Counted from the stretch's first letter, positions 1-9,838 are shown. The stretch: 64,000 nucleotides of DNA from Clostridia bacterium (GCA_017936565.1 JAGBFG010000029.1:20190-84189); one strand, 5' to 3'. A program made the numbers and translations. Notes: a model not told the origin generated them from the sequence alone.

Positions 1-60
1 TTCGGCGTCAGTTTCTTGTTTTTCTTTTTCATAGGTACGTCTATACCCTTTCTCATTCAT
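1..60 (-). CDS. possible 5' end of an unidentified gene, cut by the window edge
   Basis: Two overlapping reading frames open on the minus strand just downstream of rnhA and run off the left edge. One begins at 60 (MNEKGYRRTYEKEK). The other begins at 56 or 32 and reads MKKKNKKLTP from the inner start. A purine-rich AGAAAGGG stretch lies 14 bases before the start at 32, which is longer than ideal spacing, and no clear ribosome site precedes the start at 60. Too little is visible to choose a frame or to name the product. Confidence 0.3.
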   Translation of the reverse strand, partial: MNEKGYRRTYEKEKQETDAE

Positions 61-96
61 TCTTGCGCAAAAAGGCAAGCGGAATTGACAAAATAA

Positions 97-543
97 TTAA
101 GCTTCTTCTAAAAAGGAGTCGGCAAAGGCGGTTGCCAACGCGTCACACCGCTCGTTATAGGTATGACCATCGTGCCCCTTTACCCAATGAAAGGTGACCT
201 TGTGAACGGAAAGCAGCAAATAGAGCTGCTCCCACAAATCAGGGTTCAGCACGGGCTCGTTTTTCCCGCGCTTCCAGCCCCTTTTACGCCAGCCTTCCAG
301 CCAGCCGAGTGTGACAGCGTCAACCAGATATTTCGAGTCGGAGTATAAGTCCACCAAGCAGGGCTCCTTTAACGCGGAAAGCCCCGCGATAGCGGCGGTG
401 AGCTCCATACGGTTGTTGGTGGTGCTTCTTTCACCCCCCGACATGACCTTTTCCACAGAGCCATAAACCAAGACGACTCCCCAGCCGCCTCTGCCGGGGT
501 TGCCGCGGCAAGCTCCATCTGTATAGAGTGAAACCTGTTTCAT
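97..543 (-). CDS. rnhA: ribonuclease HI
   Basis: This 148-residue protein is a complete RNase HI, which cuts the RNA strand of RNA-DNA hybrids such as R-loops and Okazaki primers in the cytoplasm. The four metal-binding carboxylates are visible at the expected places: Asp9 in [10 protein letters not shown], Glu47 in NNRMEL, Asp69 in YSDSKY and Asp134 in ERCDAL, with the catalytic-loop histidine at His124 (VKGHDGH). The length and spacing match the E. coli enzyme almost residue for residue. It is the last complete gene of the minus-strand block, 90 bases after the lipoprotein gene, and may be cotranscribed with it. Confidence 0.96.
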   Translation of the reverse strand: MKQVSLYTDGACRGNPGRGGWGVVLVYGSVEKVMSGGERSTTNNRMELTAAIAGLSALKEPCLVDLYSDSKYLVDAVTLGWLEGWRKRGWKRGKNEPVLNPDLWEQLYLLLSVHKVTFHWVKGHDGHTYNERCDALATAFADSFLEEA

Positions 544-633
544 AGAGAGGTGTCCTTTTTGTTTTGTTAGGAAAGGGGCTAAGGATATATGAGCCTCGCC
601 CCTTTTTGACTTGTTTTGTTTGCGCGGGGCGTT

Positions 634-2466
634 TTATTCGCCGTCGGAAATAGCCTCGCCCGCAGAGGTTTTGTCTTTATACACAACGGTATCCTTGTTC
701 AGCGCAAAGAGCGCATCGTCAAGCTTCGTTTTGAGCAAGGCACCCTCAAAGTTCTCGCGTCCGAAGATTTCAATAAAGTAGTTCAAGGTGATGCTCTCTC
801 TGCTGTCCTCGGGAACCTCTTGCTTGTAGAGCTTCTCAACGTACGTGGAAAATTCCTCGGCGGTAAAGGTAACGTTAAGCACCTCTGCCAAGCGGCGCAG
901 TGCAACCTCTTCCTTGACAACCGCTTCTGCCTGACGTGTCAATTCTGCCTTCACATCCTTCAAGGAATAGCCAGCGGTGCTTTCCGAGGTAAGAGGCGAA
1001 ACGCCGTCCTTGTGTGCCTTTGCGTAGGTGGAGAAGTTGCCCTTGTAGAGCGTGTAAATCGACTGGGGCGCTCCGTTATTTAAGGAGCCCGTTGCGGTTT
1101 CAAAGTAGCAGTATTTGATGGCAAAGTCCTCAAAGGTCTTGAAGTAGGACTTGTAGCTTGTGTCATATTCGTAGCGCAGGTTATCCATAGAGTCACGGAC
1201 AAAGGCTTTGACCTTTTGCTTGGGAAGGTTGAAGTCCTCGTCCTTCAATTTGTCCATAAAAAGGTCAAGGATAACGTCGGTTGCAGCCTTGTCAGCCTTC
1301 TCGTTTTCCTTGGTTTGCAGGTCGTTCTTAACGGAAGCCTCGTATTCTGCTTTGAGCGCATCGCCCGTTTTGCCGTCTGCTGAGGTGAAGCCCATCGTTT
1401 CGGTGATAAAGGCGTCATCGTAATCGGGATAAATATAGCTCTTAGCGGCGAGCACGTAAACGCGAACGGTCACTTCCACGTTCTTTATTGCGGTAGAGGA
1501 GCCGTCCTTGCTGTAAGTGCCCTCGGCATCATCGGGATAGGTGAAGGTGGTTTCAAGGGCAGTGGCGTTGTAGTCAAACTGGTTTAACTGGAAGGCGCCG
1601 TATACGGTAGCGCTGATTTGGAAGGTTTTGCTGGCACCCGCATCATCGGTATAGGTGTAGTCCAAGAAGTTGGAGCCGTCCGTTCTGATAATGCTGTCGT
1701 CCGCGGGGTTGATATAAATGTTTTTGCTCTTCTTGGCGTTGACAGTCAGCTTGTTTTCATCGCCTTCTCTGTAAAGCTGCAAAAGACCAAGCGCGATGGC
1801 TTCGTTGAAATCGTTGCCCTTGGGGTTTGCGAGGTCATACTCGGTCAGGTCTAACTTAACGAAGCCCTTGGAGTAGCCCGTCAGGTCAGAGGTGTAGCCG
1901 ACGTACACAACAGAGGTTTTGTCAAGATTTATCTCGTTGCTGAGTTTGCCGTCCTCGTCCTCGGTCTGTACTCTGCCGTCTACCTTGTAGTCATAGGCTT
2001 TGAGCGCATCGGTCAGGAAGAGGTCCTCTAAGTGACGAAGCAGCGTTCCTTCCTCGTGTCTTTCATAGCCAAGACCGAGAAGCGTTCCTATCGGAAGGGT
2101 GTAAGCGGCGGAAGCGGTAGAGGAGCGGTCCCAAGTCATATTGGTTTCCACAACGTTTCCTTCGCTGTCCACAGCCTCGTACAAAATACCCAGCTCATCG
2201 TAAATGGAAACGGGGTTTTGCGCGGCATAGTCACCCGTTGCGGCGGTCTTTTTGTCATAACGGAAGCCAAGGATGGCCTTCGTTACGTCGCTGTCGCTGA
2301 TGATGACACGGTCAACCTCAGGGGCGAGGCCCTTGTAATCACTCTCTTCCAAGGTCACGTGCTTGGAGAGGTTCATTTTGGAATAGGACGGTGCGCAAGA
2401 GGTTAAAAGGAGCGCAACCATTAAGAACAGCGCTAAAACGGAAGCGCGCAGAGCGGATTTTTTCAT
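634..2466 (-). CDS. trigger-factor-like lipoprotein
   Basis: The 610-residue product starts with a lipoprotein signal peptide ending in LLTSC, so Cys24 would be lipidated and the protein held on the outer face of the membrane. The C-terminal third (about residues 370-590) resembles the helical chaperone domain of trigger factor, with the sequence VKEEVALRRLAEVLNVTF followed by an EEF segment. The middle (about 110-340) could hold a peptidyl-prolyl-isomerase-like insert, but I cannot see active-site residues with confidence. The likely role is an extracytoplasmic folding helper for exported proteins; this is inferred. It lies directly after the Gld-like ABC genes but has its own promoter. Confidence 0.6.
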   Translation of the reverse strand: MKKSALRASVLALFLMVALLLTSCAPSYSKMNLSKHVTLEESDYKGLAPEVDRVIISDSDVTKAILGFRYDKKTAATGDYAAQNPVSIYDELGILYEAVDSEGNVVETNMTWDRSSTASAAYTLPIGTLLGLGYERHEEGTLLRHLEDLFLTDALKAYDYKVDGRVQTEDEDGKLSNEINLDKTSVVYVGYTSDLTGYSKGFVKLDLTEYDLANPKGNDFNEAIALGLLQLYREGDENKLTVNAKKSKNIYINPADDSIIRTDGSNFLDYTYTDDAGASKTFQISATVYGAFQLNQFDYNATALETTFTYPDDAEGTYSKDGSSTAIKNVEVTVRVYVLAAKSYIYPDYDDAFITETMGFTSADGKTGDALKAEYEASVKNDLQTKENEKADKAATDVILDLFMDKLKDEDFNLPKQKVKAFVRDSMDNLRYEYDTSYKSYFKTFEDFAIKYCYFETATGSLNNGAPQSIYTLYKGNFSTYAKAHKDGVSPLTSESTAGYSLKDVKAELTRQAEAVVKEEVALRRLAEVLNVTFTAEEFSTYVEKLYKQEVPEDSRESITLNYFIEIFGRENFEGALLKTKLDDALFALNKDTVVYKDKTSAGEAISDGE

Positions 2467-2508
2467 AAATATATCTCACTTTCTGAAATGAAATTGGAAT
2501 ACAAGGAT

Positions 2509-2537
2509 ATTGTATCACAGGTAAGGAAAAAAAGCAA
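2509..2537 (-). promoter_or_regulatory. promoter of the trigger-factor-like lipoprotein gene
   Basis: Read on the minus strand, a TTGCTT -35 box (2532-2537) and a TACAAT -10 box (2509-2514) are separated by 17 bases. They lie about 45 bases ahead of the start codon in the 115-base gap after the DUF4340-like gene. This suggests that the lipoprotein and rnhA can be expressed separately from the ABC genes. Confidence 0.6.
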
Positions 2538-2581
2538 ACTGTTTTTGTCGTTTTTATGCTTTTTCTTTTAATAATTTGCGA

Positions 2582-4609
2582 TTATTCTGCCAAAAGCCCC
2601 AAATAAAGCGAAGCTAAATCCTTTATGTCGGTGGCATAGACGTAAAAGGCGTCGTTCTTGGCGCCTGTGCTGCTTTGAGAGAGGAAAACCGCCATTTTGT
2701 TGGGCGCGTAGGAAACAAAGCGATACCTTACGGTTTCTTCATCCGTCAGGGTGATGGTCATATCCAAAACGGTGCTTTCGGCATTTGCCAGCAGGTCTTG
2801 CTTTTCTTCATCGGAAAGACCGTTCTCTCCCGCGTACCGAATATAGTAGAAGAAGACGAAGAAGTCGGTAAAGCTGTCAACGTCCAAGAGCTTTGTCCCG
2901 CCGTCAAGCCTTGCCAGCACCTTGGCGATTTGCTCGCTTTCGTTGCCTTGCTCATTCGTGACGAGCTCGGTTGTTACCTCAAAGGTTGACGTTTTCCCGT
3001 CAAGCCCCGCCGTCGAGCCGTACTGCCAAAGGAATTCTATCTCTTTAACGGCTATAATTTCGCCCGCGAAGATATAGGCGGAAACCAAATCAAAAAAGCC
3101 ACGGTACAAAAAGGCGATGTCGGAAATGTCTATCTCTGCCACAACCCCGTAGAGGCTGCTTGCCACGTAGCAAACGCCGTCCTTGGGGGCGGAGACGTAT
3201 ATCTCTCCTGTCAGGTAGTAATCGGGGTCGATGACGTCGGTGTAAACGTATTTGCCGTTTTCGTCCTTGACGTCGTTGCCGCTTTCATCCTTTTTTCTTT
3301 CGTATGCCTCATCACCAAAAACGGGATACTCACAAAGGATTTTCTGGTAGCGAAGCCCGTATTCTTCCATTACCGCCTCGTTCAAGCCGATATGCACCAC
3401 CTTGCCCGACAGCTTCAAGAGGTTTTCAAGGGCTGTCATAAGGTCGCCGTTGTCAGGGCGGTTCGCCGTGATGTTTTGGGGCGCGTAGAAGGTGTAAATG
3501 CCGTATTTGTCCGCCGTATCACGCTCGTCGGGGAACAAATAGCGCGCGCCAAACCAGAGTCGCTCTGCCTCCTCAATAGACAAAACGGAAACGGAAAGGC
3601 TGCCAAGAGAAGAGCCGTTTTTGTCGGTGAATACATCGGTAAGGGGAATGGGGGAGCCCCTATGGCTTCCCAAGGCTTTGCCAAGAAGCGCTTGCTTGGT
3701 GGCGTAGCTTGCCTTTGCCATATTCAGATGCAAGGTCTTTTCTTCGCCCTCTACCAAGCAGGTCAGGGAGAGCAGGTCCTCAGCGTTGATGCTTCGGTCT
3801 TCTCCCTTCAAGAAGGTGGAAACCTCAAAGCGACGGGGATAACCGTAAGCCAAGGAGTTGTCCGAGGACGGCAAGAGCGCTGTTCCTGCTACAAACTGCT
3901 CGGGCGAGCCCTCTAAAAACGTGCCCATCGTGGCGGTAGCGGAAATATAGACGGTATCTTTTCCTGCCAAGCGGACGTAGTTGCCGCTTCCCGCGTGGTT
4001 TTTCTTGCCGCAGTAAACGGTGTATTCCTCGCCCGTCACGGTGCGCAGCACGTAAACGGACGCCTTTTCCTCGGTCAGCCCGTAGGTTACAAGCCGTTTG
4101 TCGTAGTTTTCCTGCGCCCTTTGGAATTCTGCCTCGCTTTCAAAGGCGTCCTTGTCGGTTGGGCGGGAAATAACCTCGGTGTAAATCATACTTTGCCCCG
4201 CGCTGACGACCAGCTGTGAGAGCGTTTCCGCCTCTAAGGTCAGCCAGTTGTAATACACGTCGCCGATTTGCAGCATAAAGGACGTGGAGCCCGAGGCGGT
4301 GTTTGCCATTTGCACTATTTTATAGGTGTCCTTGCCGTTGGGCTTTAACTCGATTTCCGAGATATACGCGCGGCTGACGGCAGGGAAGAGGTAGTCTATA
4401 GATTCGTATTCTTTTTCCTTCTCGGGAAGCAACAGAAGAACGGCAAGGAGCGTCGCTGTGAGCAGCACCAAGGAAAGCGCCATAACCGTAACCGTCTTCA
4501 TACGGCGGGAGAGCCCCCGCCAAAAATGCTTGACTGCTTTGCCCAGACGGTAGAAGAAGCGTTTAAGCGCCCCCCACACGGTCTGACAAATGGTTTTCAA
4601 TTTATTCAT
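2582..4609 (-). CDS. DUF4340-like membrane protein of the Gld-type ABC cluster
   Basis: The ATG at 4609 is chosen because a GAAAGGG ribosome site precedes it and because a longer frame to 4699 would run into the preceding gene. The 675-residue product has a basic N-terminus, one membrane helix at about residues 38-61, and then a long extracytoplasmic part. The part after the helix (IDYLFPAVSRAYISEIEL, then VTYGLTEEKASVYVL) matches the style of DUF4340 proteins, which usually follow GldG-like genes. The gene begins 19 bases after the second GldG-like gene, so it is probably an accessory component of that ABC system. No enzyme motif is visible. Confidence 0.65.
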   Translation of the reverse strand: MNKLKTICQTVWGALKRFFYRLGKAVKHFWRGLSRRMKTVTVMALSLVLLTATLLAVLLLLPEKEKEYESIDYLFPAVSRAYISEIELKPNGKDTYKIVQMANTASGSTSFMLQIGDVYYNWLTLEAETLSQLVVSAGQSMIYTEVISRPTDKDAFESEAEFQRAQENYDKRLVTYGLTEEKASVYVLRTVTGEEYTVYCGKKNHAGSGNYVRLAGKDTVYISATATMGTFLEGSPEQFVAGTALLPSSDNSLAYGYPRRFEVSTFLKGEDRSINAEDLLSLTCLVEGEEKTLHLNMAKASYATKQALLGKALGSHRGSPIPLTDVFTDKNGSSLGSLSVSVLSIEEAERLWFGARYLFPDERDTADKYGIYTFYAPQNITANRPDNGDLMTALENLLKLSGKVVHIGLNEAVMEEYGLRYQKILCEYPVFGDEAYERKKDESGNDVKDENGKYVYTDVIDPDYYLTGEIYVSAPKDGVCYVASSLYGVVAEIDISDIAFLYRGFFDLVSAYIFAGEIIAVKEIEFLWQYGSTAGLDGKTSTFEVTTELVTNEQGNESEQIAKVLARLDGGTKLLDVDSFTDFFVFFYYIRYAGENGLSDEEKQDLLANAESTVLDMTITLTDEETVRYRFVSYAPNKMAVFLSQSSTGAKNDAFYVYATDIKDLASLYLGLLAE

Positions 4610-4628
4610 AGAAACAGCCCTTTCTTTT

Positions 4629-6278
4629 TTATTTGTTCTTGCGTCTTTGACAGACAAAGATGCCTGCCAGGGGCAAGACAACCAAGGGCAGGATGGCAAT
4701 TACCAGCACCCAAAGCACTCGGGCGGCGGGCTTCAAGCCCGGATACTTCACGAGCTTGCCGCCGGGGGTGAAGAAGGAATACTCTTCCTCGGACAAGTCG
4801 GTGTCCACCAAGAACTGACCACCGTATTTGTCGGAGTTCAAGTCGAAGCCGCCAAGCTCCGAGTCGGCGAATATATCCACACGGGAAATGGTGCGCAATA
4901 CGGAGCGCATCGCATCTCGGTTGCCAAGGGCAGAGTCGGCAAGATAGGCGTTCTCTACCAAGGCGGTGGTGCCTGCGGCGAAGACATACGAGAAGAAGTA
5001 GGTGTTATCATTTCCCGAAGGGAGATACATTTCAGCAGCGGCAGCCGCCAACCAATAATAGGAGTCGTCTTCCTTTTGGAGCTTAAAGCCGTTTTTGTCA
5101 ACGGCATACGCATCTTCTCCCGCAAAGAACACACCCGAGACGGTTCTTGACGTGTTCTCTCCAATACCAATCTGGGAGTTTATTCTGGTCATATAAAGAG
5201 AGGCGCAGTTGGGAAGGACGGTTTTTGGGGGGATGGTCATATCCGAGAGCCCCGCTATCATTCCGTAGCCCAAGGCGGTGCTTTCCTCGGCGGGCGCATA
5301 GGTGGCAATGAGGTGGGTTCCCTTTTTCTCTGCGTCTGTTGATGCAAGAGAGGTCTCGGGGGCGATGATGCAATTTTCTCCAAAGCCGAGTCCCCATTCC
5401 TCCAAATATCCGTCAAAGACAGGAAGGGGTGTCCCATAGGCGTCGCGGAACACCATCATAGAGCGGTCTCTTTCCAGATACTCATCTATTTTGCTGATGG
5501 CGGAGCGGTTGCCAAAATCGGTGTCAACGGCATCGTCATAATCGGTTTTCGTACCGCAGAAAATGAGAAGCGCGCAGTTTTCGGGCACCTCGTCTATCTC
5601 GTCCAAGTTGAGCGTTGCCACTTTCAGCCCTAACTCGCGCATAAGCTCGTAAAAGGCGGAAAGCTCATTGTCACTCCCCTCGACGCCGTCAACGTAGAAG
5701 CGTTCACCGTGCCCTACGGCAAAATAGGCGTAGGAGCCGCCCTCAAAGGCGGTGAGGGAAAGAATTTCGGTGGCAATGCGGTATTCTCCGTTGTAGCTGA
5801 CGATTTCGTCCTCTTCCTCACCCCAGAAGCTCAAAGCGGAGACGCGGCGAAATTCACCGTCAACGCTGAAAATAATATCGTTCCAATAGTTTTCCGTGGT
5901 GGTGATGTTCTTAAAGGCGTCAGCGGCAGAGGGGTCTGTCATAACGTCACGGATTTCTAACTTGATATGCGGGTTCTTCTTGGCTAATTTTTTGCAGGCG
6001 ATATAAGGGGCGCGTGTTTCTGTGTTTCCGAGCAGATAGTCGGGCGCGGCGCAGAAGGTAATGGTTATGTCCCGCGACAGATTTTCAAGCGTTTTTACCA
6101 AGGCATCGGAAACGGTATAAAGCCCTTCCTCCGTCAGGTCGGGGAAAATGGCTGCCTGCTGCATTCCGTAGGAGAGCAGGGGCTGTACGGCAATAAGGCA
6201 CACGAAAAGAAGGACCGTCAGGATAAGAAGCAACCGACGCACGCTTTTTTTATGCCAAAGGTTTTTGATGCGTTCCAT
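4629..6278 (-). CDS. GldG-like ABC auxiliary protein (second copy)
   Basis: This 549-residue protein has a membrane helix near residues 14-35, a large extracytoplasmic region, and a second helix at about 518-541 ending in the basic tail CQRRKNK. The N-terminal part (LYTVSDALVKTLENL, then ITITFCAAPDYLLG) is typical of the GldG/ABC-auxiliary family, and the AYFAVGHGERF segment matches the GHGE motif of that family. GldG proteins work with a GldF permease and GldA ATPase. The family name comes from gliding motility in Bacteroidetes, but in Firmicutes the transported substrate is unknown. It follows a related gene by 39 bases, so the operon carries two GldG-like proteins. Confidence 0.75.
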   Translation of the reverse strand: MERIKNLWHKKSVRRLLLILTVLLFVCLIAVQPLLSYGMQQAAIFPDLTEEGLYTVSDALVKTLENLSRDITITFCAAPDYLLGNTETRAPYIACKKLAKKNPHIKLEIRDVMTDPSAADAFKNITTTENYWNDIIFSVDGEFRRVSALSFWGEEEDEIVSYNGEYRIATEILSLTAFEGGSYAYFAVGHGERFYVDGVEGSDNELSAFYELMRELGLKVATLNLDEIDEVPENCALLIFCGTKTDYDDAVDTDFGNRSAISKIDEYLERDRSMMVFRDAYGTPLPVFDGYLEEWGLGFGENCIIAPETSLASTDAEKKGTHLIATYAPAEESTALGYGMIAGLSDMTIPPKTVLPNCASLYMTRINSQIGIGENTSRTVSGVFFAGEDAYAVDKNGFKLQKEDDSYYWLAAAAAEMYLPSGNDNTYFFSYVFAAGTTALVENAYLADSALGNRDAMRSVLRTISRVDIFADSELGGFDLNSDKYGGQFLVDTDLSEEEYSFFTPGGKLVKYPGLKPAARVLWVLVIAILPLVVLPLAGIFVCQRRKNK

Positions 6279-6317
6279 AAAGGCCCGCCTTTCTCGCAGA
6301 TATGCGTTTTATAGAAA

Positions 6318-7814
6318 TCAGCGGCTTTTGCGGCGGAAATAAACCACCGTACCAAAAGCCAGTATAACACAGGGAATGACAACCGTCAGGCTGACAAAGT
6401 AGAAGACGGAAGCGCCCCGTGTCAGATGCTCCAAGGGCTCGGCGTTGATAATAACCGTACCGCAGCCGATGGGGGTAACCACTTGTGTATTTTCTTCTGC
6501 CAGGGCAAAAAGCAAATCCTTGTTGGCATACGCGTCCGTTTCCATCAGGATTTCATCGGAAAAGGAGCCCGAGCCGAACAAAACGAGACTGCCGCCGTTT
6601 TCCTTGGTTTGCGCTACCGCGGCGGCGGTGAAGGTCCCTTCTTCTGAGAGGAAGCTGCCTTCCTTGTCAACCAGCCGCGCCGAGTCGGAAGAGACAAGCA
6701 GCGCAGAAGCGGTTGCCTTTTCCGTTTGCGTTATATGAATAGCCGAGCAACGTCCCGTTGCCGCTTTGGTGGACAAGGGCGCGCCTGTGACGGCTTGAAT
6801 ACGCTCCGTCAGGGAAAGGACATAGGGGGAAGAGGCAGGCTGCAAAAGCAAGGTCGTGCCGCTTGTATTCAAGGAGTCCGCGGTATCCTTCAAGTAGGCA
6901 TTCGCCGTGACGGAAAGACCGTACTCGGCGCAAAGGTTATCCAGCCGCGTCAAGGAAGGCGCTAACGGGTCGCGCAATATCCATAGCGTGCCGCCTCCGT
7001 CGACAAAGTCGCGAAGTCTGGAAATCTCCGACACCATCGTGCTGTCGGCAAATTCCTCAAAATCGTAAATGGGAGCAGAGATGACAACAAGCGCGCAGTC
7101 GTCTTCGATTTCGTACGAGGAGAGGTCTGCTACCACAATGTCAAAGCCCGCCATAAACAAGGCGTTTTTCATAGAGGTGGTAAGGGTTTCTCCGTGACCG
7201 ACGGTGAAATACGCCTTGGGACGCTCTGCCTTTAATACAAGCCCTGAGCAGCCCGAAATCAGCTCCTCGCCGAGAAAAATCATATCATCGTCCTCGGTGT
7301 TGACCTCATCATAGACGTAAAAGGAGTTGAGGTTGCGGAAGGCGGCAATACCCGTCGCCTCGCTTGCGAAAATAACCGTTGCCTTGCCAACGGAGAAATC
7401 GCCTTCCTCGTGCTCTCTTTGCATAGCACTGAGCTCTTCTATTTTTTCATAATCGTAAAAGACGTCTAAATACGCGATATGGAAAAAGTCATACCGTTCT
7501 TCAAACTGGCGCGCGGTATCGTAAATACGCCCGTAGGTGAAGTTTTCGTTCAACTCTTCCTTGCTCATACAAAAATACAGCGTTATATCATCCTTTTCGG
7601 GATTGACGGCGTCAAAATAAGAATCGCTCACGCCTGACAAGGTATAGTATTCGGGCTCGGTCATATTGGTAAACAGACCTAAATGAGAGCTGAGGGCATA
7701 TAGTATCATATTAACAACAAGCACAAGCGCCGCAAACACCACCGCAAGAGCGATGTTTTCTTTGTCCTTTTGCTTGGTTAATCGGTTTGTTCCCTGTTTC
7801 ATGGTGGTTTCCAT
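6318..7814 (-). CDS. GldG-like ABC auxiliary protein (first copy)
   Basis: The 498-residue product has the same layout as the next gene: a membrane helix at about residues 22-44, an extracytoplasmic domain, and a helix at about 468-490 followed by YFRRKSR. YYTLSGVSDSYFDAV and AYFTVGHGETL mark it as GldG-like. The start is uncertain, because ATG at 7814 and at 7802 are both possible and neither has a strong ribosome site. It lies 57 bases after the permease gene. The two GldG-like proteins differ clearly in sequence, so they are likely to form a hetero-pair rather than a recent duplication; that is inference. Confidence 0.75.
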   Translation of the reverse strand: METTMKQGTNRLTKQKDKENIALAVVFAALVLVVNMILYALSSHLGLFTNMTEPEYYTLSGVSDSYFDAVNPEKDDITLYFCMSKEELNENFTYGRIYDTARQFEERYDFFHIAYLDVFYDYEKIEELSAMQREHEEGDFSVGKATVIFASEATGIAAFRNLNSFYVYDEVNTEDDDMIFLGEELISGCSGLVLKAERPKAYFTVGHGETLTTSMKNALFMAGFDIVVADLSSYEIEDDCALVVISAPIYDFEEFADSTMVSEISRLRDFVDGGGTLWILRDPLAPSLTRLDNLCAEYGLSVTANAYLKDTADSLNTSGTTLLLQPASSPYVLSLTERIQAVTGAPLSTKAATGRCSAIHITQTEKATASALLVSSDSARLVDKEGSFLSEEGTFTAAAVAQTKENGGSLVLFGSGSFSDEILMETDAYANKDLLFALAEENTQVVTPIGCGTVIINAEPLEHLTRGASVFYFVSLTVVIPCVILAFGTVVYFRRKSR

Positions 7815-7871
7815 TCTGCTGCAAAGGGCAGCGGTATTCTTTCAAGTGCGTCAAGGCAAAGGCGCGCCTTT

Positions 7872-8576
7872 TTATTTCCAGCGGCGGCGGTCAAACACGC
7901 GCACCGTTAAGAACAAAAACAAGGCGGCTACCGAAATATAATAGAAAAGCCCCGCGAAATCAAAAATTCCCTGCGTAAAGTATTGGAAGCGGTAGAAGAG
8001 AGAAAGGCTTTCAAGCACAAAACGGACAGGATAAAAGCTGATATATTGGCAAGCAAGGCTGATAAACATCAGCAAAAACAGCAGTGCCATCGTGGCAACG
8101 GCGGCAGAAAGCTGGTTTTCCGTGATAGAGGAGATGAAAATTCCCACCGCAATCAGCGCAAGACCCACAAGCAGAACGGCGATAAGATTACCGAACAAGA
8201 TCGGCACCTTGACGTGACCGTAAACGCCAACGATTAAAAAGTAAAGGGTGCTGAACGCCGTCACCGAAGCAAACACGGTGTAGGCTGCCAGAAATTTCCC
8301 CAAAACGATGGAAAAGGTGGAAACGGGGGCAGTTAAGAGAAGCTGCTCCGTTTTTTGCTTTTTCTCCTCGCTGAACAGCTTCATTGTCAAAAGCGGCAGA
8401 AGCACCACGTAGCATTGCATCATTGTTGAAAAATAGGTGGTGACTTCGCTTGACATGGCAAACAGGGTGGTAAAGCAAAATACCGCCGCGGAAACTGCCA
8501 GAAAAATGCTAAGGAACACATATCCCAAGGGGGTTGTAAAATAAGAACGCATTTCGCGTTTGTAAATGGCAAGCAT
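7872..8576 (-). CDS. ABC-2 type permease, GldF-like
   Basis: The 234-residue protein is a small ABC-2 permease with about six membrane helices. The N-terminus (YKREMRSYFTTPLGYVFL) and the short basic tail VRVFDRRRWK are characteristic of the GldF-like subfamily, and the cytoplasmic loop LFSEEKKQKTEQLLLTAPV is the usual coupling segment after the second helix. It follows the ATPase gene by 95 bases and should form the membrane channel of the same transporter. The substrate cannot be told from sequence. Confidence 0.85.
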   Translation of the reverse strand: MLAIYKREMRSYFTTPLGYVFLSIFLAVSAAVFCFTTLFAMSSEVTTYFSTMMQCYVVLLPLLTMKLFSEEKKQKTEQLLLTAPVSTFSIVLGKFLAAYTVFASVTAFSTLYFLIVGVYGHVKVPILFGNLIAVLLVGLALIAVGIFISSITENQLSAAVATMALLFLLMFISLACQYISFYPVRFVLESLSLFYRFQYFTQGIFDFAGLFYYISVAALFLFLTVRVFDRRRWK

Positions 8577-8671
8577 AAACTGCCCTCTTTTCCGTTTATC
8601 TCAAATTTCTTTTTTGTGAAGACTCAAAAGCAAGGACTTCGTTTTGAAGCGCCCGCTTTAAGAGCGCAGGA

Positions 8672-9640
8672 TTATTTTTTCCTTGCGCCCTTGCCTTCCT
8701 TTTTGGCGGCTTTTTCCACCAGGCGCACAAAGATGTCTTCAAGGTCTGTGCCCACGGGTTCAAGACCGATAATGGCAAAATCCCTGTCAGCGCAAAGGCG
8801 GAACAAGGGCTTTCTGACATCCCTGCCTCTTTCGCACTCCATCAAAAAGGCGTAGCTTTCGGCATCCCGCCCGGGCAACACCTCTACGTGTCTTACACCG
8901 TTTACAGTCTGCAGGGCGTTACGGATATCTCTTGAAGAGGGACCGCAGATTTTAAGACGGAAGCGGTCAAAGCTCTCCGCCTCTCTTGTGATGTCCTCGG
9001 TTTTTTCATTCGCAATGATATGCCCGTGATGAATGACGATGATTTTTTCGCAAACCGCCTGTACCTCGGGCAAGATATGGGTGGAAAGAATAATGGTGTG
9101 CTTGCGTCCCAAGGAGCGAAGCAGGTTTCTCACCTCTATGATTTGCTGGGGGTCAAGACCCACCGTAGGCTCGTCAAAAATCAGAACGGGGGGCGCGTTG
9201 ACAAGAGCCGCCGCGATACCCACACGTTGCTTATATCCCTTGGAGAGATGACCGATAAGCCTGTCCTTTACGTCGCGTATCTTCACAACGTCGGCAATTT
9301 CCGCTAAGTGCGGCTCTCGGGGAAAGGCGCAGCCCTTTAACTCGTAAACGAAATTCAGGTATTCCATCACCGTCATTTCGTGGTAAAGGGGCGGCTGCTC
9401 GGGCAGGTAGCCTATCTTCCTTTTGGCTTCCGTGGGGTTTTCAAGCACGTTTATGCCGTCGATACAGGCGCTTCCCGACGTGGCGGAAAGGTATCCCGTT
9501 AAAATATTCATCGTGGTGCTTTTTCCCGCGCCGTTTGGCCCGAGAAGACCGACAATTTCCCCTTCCTTGATTTCAAAACTAATATCGTTGAGGGCGTAAT
9601 GCTTGCCGTATCGCTTTGTTAAATTCTCCACACGAATCAT
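8672..9640 (-). CDS. ABC transporter ATPase, GldA-like
   Basis: This 322-residue ATP-binding subunit has a complete nucleotide-binding domain: Walker A GPNGAGKST at 34-42, signature LSKGYKQR at 132-139, Walker B LIFDEP at 153-158, and the switch histidine His188 in ILSTHIL. The last 100 residues form the extra domain found in GldA and Nod-factor-type ATPases and end in a lysine-rich tail. It is the first gene of the ABC operon (ATPase, permease, two GldG-like proteins, DUF4340-like protein). A TATACT -10 box is visible on the minus strand at 9715-9720, but only a poor -35 (ATAATT) lies 17 bases upstream. Confidence 0.88.
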   Translation of the reverse strand: MIRVENLTKRYGKHYALNDISFEIKEGEIVGLLGPNGAGKSTTMNILTGYLSATSGSACIDGINVLENPTEAKRKIGYLPEQPPLYHEMTVMEYLNFVYELKGCAFPREPHLAEIADVVKIRDVKDRLIGHLSKGYKQRVGIAAALVNAPPVLIFDEPTVGLDPQQIIEVRNLLRSLGRKHTIILSTHILPEVQAVCEKIIVIHHGHIIANEKTEDITREAESFDRFRLKICGPSSRDIRNALQTVNGVRHVEVLPGRDAESYAFLMECERGRDVRKPLFRLCADRDFAIIGLEPVGTDLEDIFVRLVEKAAKKEGKGARKK

Positions 9641-9838
9641 AAATAAAGCACGCCTTTCTTTCTTTTTGGTCTTTGAAGCATACCGCCCTTTTTGGCGACA
9701 CGTTCACAAAATACAGTATACCACGCAGATATAAATAAATTATGAATAACCCCCAAAAAGAGAGCGTTTTTTGATGTTTTTTCCGTGATTTTTTTGTGAT
9801 TGAACGAAAGGGCAAAAACAAAGAGCGCTAAAACAAAA

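Noticed and set aside
9715-9743. Promoter for the GldA-like ATPase gene
   Set aside because: There is a TATACT -10 box but the -35 (ATAATT) is poor, so it is mentioned only in the gene entry.
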